The notes under the pieces were generated by a model. It worked only from the letters and a program-made list of their open reading frames with translations, did not search any database and was not told where the DNA came from. The position numbers were made by a program, and so were the translations under genes. From Candidatus Acetothermia bacterium (lineage in GTDB: Bacteria > Bipolaricaulota > Bipolaricaulia > Bipolaricaulales > Bipolaricaulaceae), in the NCBI GenBank assembly GCA_011057175.1, contig DSBZ01000094.1, positions 1-7,497 of the forward strand: DNA of 7,497 bases. The letters run 5' to 3'. Position 1 is the stretch's first letter. Each line of letters begins with the position of its first letter. Shown piece after piece: positions 1-5,863 of this stretch.

Positions 1-49
1 GGGCGAGGCCGACCACCCCCACCCGCCGGAACGGAAACGGCCACTCCAT
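1..49 (-). CDS. N-terminal fragment of an unidentified protein, possibly a Rossmann-fold dehydrogenase
   Basis: A minus-strand frame opens with ATG at 49-47, directly abutting the TAA stop (52-50) of the formimidoyltransferase gene, and stays open to the window edge. The 16 visible residues read MEWPFPFRRVGVVGLA. The basic residues followed by a short hydrophobic strand ending in a glycine resemble the first beta strand of an NAD(P)-binding Rossmann domain, as at the start of prephenate dehydrogenases and related enzymes. The usual second glycine of a GLG motif is alanine here, so this is only a suggestion. No Shine-Dalgarno is seen before it; translation would rely on coupling to the upstream stop codon. 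The zero-gap position makes it the likely next gene of the same operon. The frame is too short to name a family. Confidence 0.45.
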   Translation of the reverse strand, partial: MEWPFPFRRVGVVGLA

Positions 50-961
50 TTAGTCGCGGCGCGCCGATCGCAGCCGCTGCTCGAGGACGAGATCCGGGGA
101 GAACCGTTCCAACCCGAGGCAGTGGGCCGCCACCTGGAACAGCGCCTGTTCCGGGACCAACCCCACGATCTCCGTCCCCACGACGGGGACCCCGAACCGC
201 CTCGCTTCGATCCGCACGAGCTCGAGGGCACGGAGGAGGGGCGTCTGCTTGTAGTTCGTGAGGTTCATCGACACCTGGACGATCCCCCGCTCGCCAAGGC
301 TCAGCCCCAACGCCTTCACGTAGCGCAGGCCACCGGATGAGCCGCGCACGGCGCGGGCGATCGCCTTGGCGACCGAAAGGTCCGACGTCCCCAGGTTCAC
401 GTTGAACGCGATGAGGAACTCCCGCGCCCCGATCGCGGTGACCCCCGCGGTGGGATGGACGACCCGCTCCCCGAAGTCGGGGGCCCACTCCTCTTCGTGG
501 ATCTTCGCTGCAAATCCCTCGAACTCCCCCCGCCGGATCTGGGCGAGATCCCGGCAATGGGGCCGCGTCGCCGCTTCCTCGTAGAGGTACACGGGAACCC
601 GGAACCGCTGCCACACCTCCCGCCCGACCCGCCGAGCGAGGTCCACGCAGTCGGCCATCGTCACCCCCCGCACGGGGACGAACGGGACGACGTCCACCGC
701 CCCCATCCGGGGGTGCTCCCCGCGGTGCCGGCGGAGGTCGATCCGAGGCAGGGCCTCCGCAAACAACCGCAGGATCGCCTCCGCCACCCCGTCGGGGTCG
801 CCCGCCAGGGTGAACACGGTCCGGTGATGGTCGGGGTCAGCCTGAACGTCGAGGAGGCACGCTGTGGGCACCTCCCCCAGCGCGGAAACGAGGGCCGCGA
901 TCACCCCCCGATCCCGACCCTCCGATACGTTCGGCACCGACTCCACGAGACGGTCCCTCAT
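50..961 (-). CDS. ftcD: Glutamate formimidoyltransferase (stand-alone formiminotransferase domain)
   Basis: This 303-residue protein should move the formimino group between N-formimino-L-glutamate and tetrahydrofolate, giving 5-formimino-THF and glutamate, in the cytoplasm; the family can also use 5-formyl-THF. The N-terminal ESVPNVSEGRD (7-17) is the family hallmark. It is followed by DPDHHRT (42-48) and GEHPRMGAVDVVPFVPV (81-97), whose His83 corresponds to the catalytic histidine region of mammalian FTCD. YLYEEAA (125-131), the NVNLGTSD segment (187-194) and VSMNLTNY (230-237) also match. The length fits the transferase half only; the cyclodeaminase half of the bifunctional animal enzyme is absent. 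The ATG at 961 follows a GGGGAGGG stretch (971-964) with a short spacer. It lies 34 nt behind the ompH-like gene in the same operon. No other histidine-degradation gene is visible, so the role could be histidine catabolism or folate one-carbon balance. Confidence 0.92.
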   Translation of the reverse strand: MRDRLVESVPNVSEGRDRGVIAALVSALGEVPTACLLDVQADPDHHRTVFTLAGDPDGVAEAILRLFAEALPRIDLRRHRGEHPRMGAVDVVPFVPVRGVTMADCVDLARRVGREVWQRFRVPVYLYEEAATRPHCRDLAQIRRGEFEGFAAKIHEEEWAPDFGERVVHPTAGVTAIGAREFLIAFNVNLGTSDLSVAKAIARAVRGSSGGLRYVKALGLSLGERGIVQVSMNLTNYKQTPLLRALELVRIEARRFGVPVVGTEIVGLVPEQALFQVAAHCLGLERFSPDLVLEQRLRSARRD

Positions 962-995
962 CGCCCTCCCCGCACCGCCTCCCGACGAGCGGCCC

Positions 996-1775
996 CTAGG
1001 ACGAGAAGAGCCGCCACAGACGGCCCTCCACGTCCGAGGATAGGTCGACCACGGTCGCCTCGCGGCGGAAGACGACGACGTCCCTCGTCCGCAGGACGAT
1101 GTCGTAGCCCTGCTCCTTGGCGATCTGTTGGGAGATCTCGACGATCTTCACCGCCGCAACCTGGGTCAGGAGCTGGTCGAGCTCCTGCAGCGCGGTCTGA
1201 AGCTGCTGGAGGCGCTGGGCGAACCCGGTGGGGTCGAGGATCGTGACCTGGGCCTCCTTCACCACGTTCTGAATCTCCGTCCCGAGGGGGGTAGCTTCCG
1301 TGCGCAGGTTCTCCAGATCCGAGCGCAGGGTAAGGAACCCGGGGGAGGCGATCATCTTGTCGAGCATCGCCATGTTCACGGCGAGCGTCGCTTCGAGGAG
1401 CTCCGCCTGGAGCCGAAGATAGCGCTGCTGGTAGACCTCGGCGGTGACCCTCCCCGCGGCATAGTCAGCCTGGAGGGCCTGGATGTCCTTCGTCTTCCCC
1501 TCCAACGCTCCCCGCTGGGTCTGGACCTGGGGCAGGAACACCTTCTGGAAGAGGGCCTCCGCGTCCACAACCCCTACCCGAAGCCCAGCCCCGCTCGCGG
1601 TGATCCCCGTGACCCGCGTCTCCAGCTCCTTCTGTGCGCTCTCAAGCTTCGTCACGCGGTCCGTGAGGGAACCCACATCGCCCTTCCCGGGGAGGAGGAA
1701 GCTCCCCACAACGCCCCCCGCGAGCCCCAGCACCAGCGCGCCAACAAGCAGCCCTACGATCCACTGTGTCTTCAT
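996..1775 (-). CDS. OmpH/Skp-family periplasmic chaperone-like protein, enlarged and probably membrane-anchored
   Basis: This 259-residue protein begins with a hydrophobic stretch at residues 6-28. It could be a signal sequence (possible cleavage after Ala19) but is long enough to be an uncleaved anchor. After a short coiled-coil-like segment (about 36-58) the Skp-like core begins with LRVGVVDAEALFQ (65-77), the typical first beta strand of OmpH/Skp. A long, Gln/Leu/Glu-rich helical arm follows (about 84-215). The core ends with IAKEQGYDIVLRTRDVVVF (218-236), the characteristic closing strand pair. Skp holds unfolded outer-membrane proteins in the periplasm and hands them to BamA. Classical Skp is about 160 residues, so this protein has roughly 100 extra in the N-terminal anchor region and longer arms. 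The ATG at 1775 has a good GGAGGAG (1786-1780) with a 4-nt spacer. The position directly after bamA is the classical bamA-skp order and supports the call. Confidence 0.82.
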   Translation of the reverse strand: MKTQWIVGLLVGALVLGLAGGVVGSFLLPGKGDVGSLTDRVTKLESAQKELETRVTGITASGAGLRVGVVDAEALFQKVFLPQVQTQRGALEGKTKDIQALQADYAAGRVTAEVYQQRYLRLQAELLEATLAVNMAMLDKMIASPGFLTLRSDLENLRTEATPLGTEIQNVVKEAQVTILDPTGFAQRLQQLQTALQELDQLLTQVAAVKIVEISQQIAKEQGYDIVLRTRDVVVFRREATVVDLSSDVEGRLWRLFSS

Positions 1776-1817
1776 CTGTCTCCTCCGTTGTGCTCGGTTC
1801 TGAACGGCATCCCCACC

Positions 1818-3956
1818 CTAGAACATCGGACTCATCCCGAACTCGAACGCCGGGACCCACGTCGGGTCGCGGTCGTTGGGCCACGCCAGGGAGATGCGGA
1901 CGAACATCCCCGCCACGTTCGCCGCGAGCTCGATCCCCAGCGACGACTTCACGGTCCCCTCCCCGGTCGCCCCGAAATCCCCAAACAAGGCAATCCACGA
2001 CCCCTGCGCGATCTCGATCCGGAACTCGCCGTTGAGGAGGCCGCACCGATCCGTGAGCACCCCCTTCGCCCCGCGCACGGAGTCCACCCCTCCCAGGGTG
2101 AACTGGTACCGAGCGGGGAGGTCCCACCCCCAGCGGACGAGGGCCCTCCACGCGAGGACGGCCCGCGCCTCCCCGAGCAGGACCACGGCGTCGGCCGGGG
2201 AGAACCCGGCGAGCTCCGCCTTGAGGACGAGGTACTCCACCCCCGGGGCAAACGTCCCCGCCTTCTCCAGCGAGACCTGCCCCCGGCGGCCGGTTCGGGG
2301 GAAGAACGGGCTATCGCGGTCATCGATCGTCACCCCGACCTCAACCGAGGTCTTCGGATCGAGAGCGCTTCCCGCGGGGAGCTCCCACGCCCGCTCGCTC
2401 GCCAGGCCCACCGCAAGGTCGAGGTAGGGGGCAAGGGGATAGGCGAGCCTCACCCCTCCTCCCAAGGTGAGCGTGATCGGATCCGTACCGGACTCCTGCC
2501 GATACAGTTCGACGCTCACGAGGTCGAACACGGGGAAGGAATAGCTGCTGAATGAAAGCGACCACGTCGTGGATCCGCTCCCGGTCAGCCCCTTCTCCAG
2601 GGACAGGGCGAGGTCGATCGCCTTCCCGAGGACGTTCTTCTGGCTGTAGGTGAGGTTGCCGACGATCCCGAGGTCTTGGGGGGAGATCGCCACGTTCCCC
2701 CCGATGCTGCCGAGCTTGGCGATGTCAGTAACGGTGACCTTGAGGACCAGCTCGTCGCCCTCCCACCGCGGTTCGAGGACCACGTCCTGGAAGTAGCCGA
2801 GCGCCATCAGCGCCTGACGGCTGACGACGAACCGCCCCTCCGTGAGGAGCTGGCCCGGGGAGAGGTCCATCACCCGTTCGATGACCCACGGCGCGGTGCG
2901 CGACCCCTCATCGACCTCGATCCGCGCCACGCGCCCTTCCTTCACTTTCACCCGCAGGCGTCCCGCTTCGACCCCTTCCCCCTCCAACTCGACCATGAAG
3001 AACCCTTCCCGGCGGTAGTGGTCATAGACGGGTCCAAGGGCGCGGAGGACGTCGTGGTTCGTGACCAGGCCCTCGGGAAGGGGGCCGATCCGCTCCCGGA
3101 GGCGCTCGAGGCGGAACGCCGTCACCCCCTGAAGGTCGATCCCCGCCACGGAAGCGGGCTCGGGGAGGATCACCCGCTCCACGAGGTCCCACACGAGCCT
3201 CACGCCCTCCTCGCCCGACTCCGCGCTGACCCCTCCCGAGGAGAAGAAGACGGACTGGCCGAGGGCGCCGAGCGACTCCTGGATCTGCGAGATCCGCCCC
3301 ACCTCCCCCACGGGGACGGTGACGAGCTTCCGCGCCTCCTCCTCCGGGATCGTGGACAGCCCGCGGAACCGGTGCCCGACGACGATGAGCTCCTCGACCG
3401 CGAGCACGAGCTCGGTACCCCTCAGGTCAGGGACGATCTGAACCGTGGCCCAGTCCATCTTGCGATACTCCTCGAGGAGGCCCGCGAGCGCCGCCTCGAG
3501 CTTGGCCTGATTCAGGACCTCCCCGGCCTTCACCCCAGCGTCGGTGAGGATCTCCCGGAGCTTGGTCTCCGTGGGCCGGCCCGTTCCTTGGAGGACCTCC
3601 TGGAGCCATGAGAGGAGGGTTCCCTTCCCCTTCGGGGCCGGCGGTAGCCCCTCAAAGGTAATGCTCTCGATCTTGGGGTACTCCACGACCCGGAACCGCA
3701 CCACGACGAGATCATCATCGAACGCGAGCTCCGGAGTGACCTGCGCGAAATAGCCGAGCTTCAGGATGGACTGGACCGCGGCCAGCACCTCGTCCCGGGT
3801 CGCCTCCTGGCCGACCTCGAACCGCACCGCAGCCAGGATGTCGTTCGTGGGGACGTTGACGTTCCCCACGATCTCGATCCGCCCCACGGTGAACGACTGG
3901 GCCATCGTCACCACGGTCCATCCTGCAACGAGAAGACCGATCCACAGCCATTTCAC
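1818..3956 (-). CDS. bamA: Outer membrane protein assembly factor BamA (Omp85 family)
   Basis: BamA folds and inserts beta-barrel proteins into the outer membrane. This 712-residue protein starts with a signal peptide (1-19, cleavage likely at TMA|QS). About five POTRA-like repeats follow: roughly 22-92, 94-188, a divergent one at 189-262, 268-341 and 342-411. Each runs from an I/V-x-I-x-G type strand through a helix pair to a closing strand; examples are VGRIEIVGNVNV and LGYFQDVVLEP. The barrel fills about 412-712 and carries DDRDSPFFPRTG (545-556) and GGVDSVRGAKG (622-632), the Omp85 loop-6 VRG motif with Arg628. The last residue is Phe, as expected for an outer-membrane barrel. The GTG start at 3956 is preferred over an in-frame ATG at residue 18 because it gives the signal peptide and has a strong Shine-Dalgarno. 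It overlaps the comM stop by 4 nt (GTGA). The barrel of about 300 residues is compact compared with the E. coli protein. Confidence 0.94.
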   Translation of the reverse strand: MKWLWIGLLVAGWTVVTMAQSFTVGRIEIVGNVNVPTNDILAAVRFEVGQEATRDEVLAAVQSILKLGYFAQVTPELAFDDDLVVVRFRVVEYPKIESITFEGLPPAPKGKGTLLSWLQEVLQGTGRPTETKLREILTDAGVKAGEVLNQAKLEAALAGLLEEYRKMDWATVQIVPDLRGTELVLAVEELIVVGHRFRGLSTIPEEEARKLVTVPVGEVGRISQIQESLGALGQSVFFSSGGVSAESGEEGVRLVWDLVERVILPEPASVAGIDLQGVTAFRLERLRERIGPLPEGLVTNHDVLRALGPVYDHYRREGFFMVELEGEGVEAGRLRVKVKEGRVARIEVDEGSRTAPWVIERVMDLSPGQLLTEGRFVVSRQALMALGYFQDVVLEPRWEGDELVLKVTVTDIAKLGSIGGNVAISPQDLGIVGNLTYSQKNVLGKAIDLALSLEKGLTGSGSTTWSLSFSSYSFPVFDLVSVELYRQESGTDPITLTLGGGVRLAYPLAPYLDLAVGLASERAWELPAGSALDPKTSVEVGVTIDDRDSPFFPRTGRRGQVSLEKAGTFAPGVEYLVLKAELAGFSPADAVVLLGEARAVLAWRALVRWGWDLPARYQFTLGGVDSVRGAKGVLTDRCGLLNGEFRIEIAQGSWIALFGDFGATGEGTVKSSLGIELAANVAGMFVRISLAWPNDRDPTWVPAFEFGMSPMF

Positions 3957-5476
3957 GGTGTTACCTCCTCTGGAAACGCCCGGTACTGCAATGCCTCCGC
4001 CACGTGCTCGGGCCCGATGGTAGCGGACGCGGCGAGATCCGCAATCGTGCGGGCAACCTTGAGGGTGCGCACGTACCCCCGGCCGGTGAGGGCGAAGTGA
4101 TCCACGGCGCGGGCGAGGAGGGATCTTCCCTCGGGGGTGAGGACACACCAGCGCTGGACCTCCCGCGGGTCGAGTCCGGCGTTGGTCCCCCCGCGGCCCG
4201 CGAACCGCCGCCGCTGGACGTCGCGGGCCTCCGCGACTCTCTTCCGCACCGCCTCCGATGGCTCGCCCCCCCCTTCGGTGAGGAGCTCCTCCCGGGTGAG
4301 GCGCGGCACGTGCACGAACAGGTCCACCCGGTCGAGGAACGGGCCGGAGAGGCGCTTGCGGTAGCCCGCCACCTCGTGGGGCCGACATCGACAGGGGCGG
4401 AGCGGGTCGCCGAGATGCCCGCATGGACAGGGATTCATCGCCCCAACGAGCATGAACGAGGCCGGGAACGTCACCGCCGTCCCGGCGCGCACGACCGTGA
4501 TCCGACGCTCCTCGAGCGGCTGGCGGAGCGCCTCCAGCACCCTGCGGCCGAACTCCGGAAGCTCGTCCAGGAACAGCACGCCGTGATGAGCGAGCGTGAT
4601 CTCGCCGGGGCTCGGGACCCCGTGACCGCCCCCGACCATCCCCGCGTAGGACACGGTATGGTGGGGGGAGCGGAACGGGCGCCGGCGGAGCAGCGGTCGC
4701 TGCGGGGAGAGCAATCCCGCCACGGAGTGAATGCGCGTCACCTCCAGCGCCTCGTCGAACGTGAGGAGGGGGAGGATCCCGGGGAGGCATTTGGCGAGGA
4801 GGGATTTGCCAGCCCCAGGCGGGCCGACCATCAACAGGTGGTGCGCGCCGGCCGCGGCGATCTCGAGGGCCCGCCGGGCGTGCTCCTGCCCCCGCACGAG
4901 GGCGAGGTCGATCCAATCCGGCGGCTCCTCCTCGGGGGCGGTCCGCGGCGCGGGGGGGATCGCTCGCTCCCCGCGGAGGAACGCCACCGCCTCGCCGAGG
5001 GACGCGACCGGGTGCACGGCGAGCCCGTCCACCAGCGCTGCCTCGGGAGCGGAGGGGGCCGCCACCACAGCGCGTTCGATCCCCCCTTCGCGGGCGGCGA
5101 GGGCCATCGCCAGCACCCCCCGCACCGGCCGCAGACCCCCATCCAGGGCCAGCTCTCCCAGGAACAGCGTACCCGCGCTGGCCTCCGCCGCCACCTGTCC
5201 CGTGGCGACGAGGAGGGCCACCGCCAGGGCGAGGTCGAATCCCGCCCCCTCCTTGCGGAGGTCGGCCGGGGCGAGGTTGGCCGTGATCCGCAGCTGGGGG
5301 AAGGAGAGACCCGCGTTGCGGATTGCCGACCGCACCCGCTCCCGGGCCTCGGACACCTCCTTCTCCGGCAGCCCGACGATCGCGAACCCCGGCAGGCCGG
5401 GCCCCACATCGCACTGGACCTCGACCAGGCGGGCCTCGATCCCATACGGGGCAGCGCTAAGGACCTGGGCGAACAT
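3953..5476 (-). CDS. comM: ComM/YifB-family AAA+ ATPase (Mg-chelatase-like helicase)
   Basis: ComM is a cytoplasmic hexameric AAA+ helicase that promotes branch migration when incoming DNA is integrated during natural transformation; it is also widely conserved in bacteria not known to be competent. The 507-residue protein has the N-terminal ChlI-like domain (1-165), with GLPGFAIVGLPE (27-38), RVRSAIRNAG (47-56) and ITANLAPADLRKEG (64-77). The AAA+ core carries Walker A GPPGAGKS (218-225), RPFRSPHH (266-273), Walker B GVLFLDELPEF (299-309) and SGPFLDRVDL (377-386). Four cysteines (350, 352, 362, 364) in the NPCPCG...PCRC segment are a family hallmark and could bind a metal. The C-terminal helical domain includes LTGRGYVRTLKVARTIADL (463-481). 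ATG at 5476 is chosen because MFAQVLS matches family N-termini and follows GGGAGGAGG; the spacer is short. An in-frame ATG at 5494 has no ribosome-binding site. It overlaps yraN by 20 nt and bamA by 4 nt. Confidence 0.95.
   Translation of the reverse strand: MFAQVLSAAPYGIEARLVEVQCDVGPGLPGFAIVGLPEKEVSEARERVRSAIRNAGLSFPQLRITANLAPADLRKEGAGFDLALAVALLVATGQVAAEASAGTLFLGELALDGGLRPVRGVLAMALAAREGGIERAVVAAPSAPEAALVDGLAVHPVASLGEAVAFLRGERAIPPAPRTAPEEEPPDWIDLALVRGQEHARRALEIAAAGAHHLLMVGPPGAGKSLLAKCLPGILPLLTFDEALEVTRIHSVAGLLSPQRPLLRRRPFRSPHHTVSYAGMVGGGHGVPSPGEITLAHHGVLFLDELPEFGRRVLEALRQPLEERRITVVRAGTAVTFPASFMLVGAMNPCPCGHLGDPLRPCRCRPHEVAGYRKRLSGPFLDRVDLFVHVPRLTREELLTEGGGEPSEAVRKRVAEARDVQRRRFAGRGGTNAGLDPREVQRWCVLTPEGRSLLARAVDHFALTGRGYVRTLKVARTIADLAASATIGPEHVAEALQYRAFPEEVTP
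3963..3968 (-). promoter_or_regulatory. Shine-Dalgarno that fixes the bamA GTG start
   Basis: On the minus strand GGAGGT (3968-3963) stands 6 nt before the GTG at 3956-3954. It lies inside the last codons of comM, which read ...GAG GTA ACA CCG TGA, so the bamA start codon and comM stop share the bases GTGA. An ATG at 3951-3949 is in a different frame and does not lead to the BamA sequence. This arrangement predicts translational coupling of bamA to comM. Confidence 0.85.
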
Positions 5477-5807
5477 CCTCCTCCCGGAACGCATCGCGGA
5501 TGTGACGCACGCCGGCGGGTTCCACCGCCACCACGTCGAACCGCACCGGCATCTCGGGCTGCCCCCCGAGGAAGGCGAGCGCCGTACGCCACAGGCGATT
5601 CCGTTTCTCGCCCGTCACCGCCTCCACGGCGGTCCCGAACCCCTCCCCGGACCGTCCCTTGACCTCCACGAACACGAGGGTGGGGCCATCCCGGGCGATG
5701 ATGTCCACTTCCCCTCCCCGCCACCGCCAGTTGCGGGCGACGATCCTCATCCCCTGGGCGCGCAGGTGGCGACAGGCGATGTCCTCGGCTCCCTTCCCCT
5801 CCATCAC
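5457..5807 (-). CDS. yraN: YraN family protein (UPF0102, endonuclease-like fold)
   Basis: This is a 116-residue cytoplasmic protein of the UPF0102/YraN family, which has a restriction-endonuclease-like fold and no firmly established role. The hallmark nuclease-like core is visible. GKGAEDIACRHLRAQGMRIVARNWR (4-28) is followed by GGEVDIIARDGPTLVFVEVKGRS (31-53), with Glu33, Asp35, Glu48 and the VEVK lysine (Lys50) in the E-x-D...E-V-K pattern. GTAVEAVTGEKRNRL (58-72) and RFDVVAV (89-95) follow. The length is normal for the family. Two adjacent start codons exist, GTG 5807 and ATG 5804. Neither has a Shine-Dalgarno, and a TATGAT hexamer lies 6 nt upstream of the GTG, so the mRNA may be leaderless. 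It heads the minus-strand operon and its 3' end overlaps comM by 20 nt, the yraN-comM order common in bacteria. Confidence 0.9.
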   Translation of the reverse strand: MMEGKGAEDIACRHLRAQGMRIVARNWRWRGGEVDIIARDGPTLVFVEVKGRSGEGFGTAVEAVTGEKRNRLWRTALAFLGGQPEMPVRFDVVAVEPAGVRHIRDAFREEDVRPGP

Positions 5808-5813
5808 GGTCCA

Positions 5814-5819
5814 ATCATA
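5814..5819 (-). promoter_or_regulatory. Putative -10 box of the yraN-comM-bamA operon (leaderless start)
   Basis: On the minus strand TATGAT (5819-5814) matches the sigma-70 consensus TATAAT at five of six bases. The GTG start of yraN begins 6 nt further on, about where transcription would initiate, so the message would have no 5' leader. This agrees with the lack of a Shine-Dalgarno. No good -35 hexamer is present at the usual spacing; a GC palindrome occupies that position. Confidence 0.5.
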
Positions 5820-5825
5820 GCCCAG

Positions 5826-5845
5826 CTGGCCGGAAACGGCCGCAG
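5826..5845. repeat. Inverted repeat centred between the two divergent -10 boxes, possible operator
   Basis: GGCCG (5828-5832), spacer GAAA (5833-5836) and CGGCC (5837-5841) form a perfect inverted repeat. It can be extended by CT/AG (5826-5827 with 5844-5845) across a 2-nt bulge. The centre is at 5834.5, while the midpoint between the centres of the two outward-facing -10 hexamers is 5835.0. Its arms fall on the expected -35 positions of both promoters. It could be an operator for a shared regulator. Short GC palindromes are common in GC-rich DNA, so function is inferred from position only. Confidence 0.4.
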
Positions 5846-5850
5846 ATCCG

Positions 5851-5856
5851 TATACT
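5851..5856 (+). promoter_or_regulatory. Putative -10 box of the amidohydrolase gene (leaderless start)
   Basis: TATACT (5851-5856) matches TATAAT at five of six bases and stands out in a GC-rich background. The GTG start codon begins at 5864, 7 nt after the hexamer, where the transcription start is expected. There is no Shine-Dalgarno in front of the GTG. The -35 region holds the GC palindrome instead of a TTGACA-like hexamer. Confidence 0.55.
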
Positions 5857-5863
5857 GCATCTC

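Noticed and set aside
455..1246. Plus-strand frame of 263 codons opposite ftcD and the end of the ompH-like gene
   Set aside because: Arg/Pro-rich antisense shadow without a ribosome-binding site or known motif.
1776..1817. Possible terminator or promoter between bamA and the ompH-like gene
   Set aside because: No convincing hairpin with a T-run and no -10/-35 pair is visible in the 42-nt gap; only the ompH Shine-Dalgarno can be supported.
1128..2555. Plus-strand frame of 475 codons opposite the ompH-like and bamA genes
   Set aside because: Low-complexity His/Arg/Pro/Glu-rich composition typical of an antisense shadow. The opposite strand encodes recognisable proteins with ribosome-binding sites.
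3715..3951. ATG at 3951 as an alternative start near the beginning of bamA
   Set aside because: It is in a different frame and gives an Arg/Gly/Asp-rich peptide. The GTG at 3956 gives the signal peptide and the first POTRA.
1818..5414. A single minus-strand open frame of about 1,200 codons that looks like a giant fusion ending in BamA
   Set aside because: The part upstream of 3956 is an Arg/Gly/Pro-rich frame running out of register through comM, left open by high GC. Signal peptide, Shine-Dalgarno and homology place the BamA start at 3956.
5457..5494. ATG at 5494 as the comM start
   Set aside because: No Shine-Dalgarno precedes it and the six extra residues do not match family N-termini. 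ATG 5476 follows a GGAGG-rich stretch and begins MFAQVLS like homologs.
4004..5662. Plus-strand frame of 552 codons opposite comM and yraN
   Set aside because: Antisense shadow with Arg/Gly/Glu/His bias and no recognisable motif. The comM Walker motifs on the other strand explain the region.
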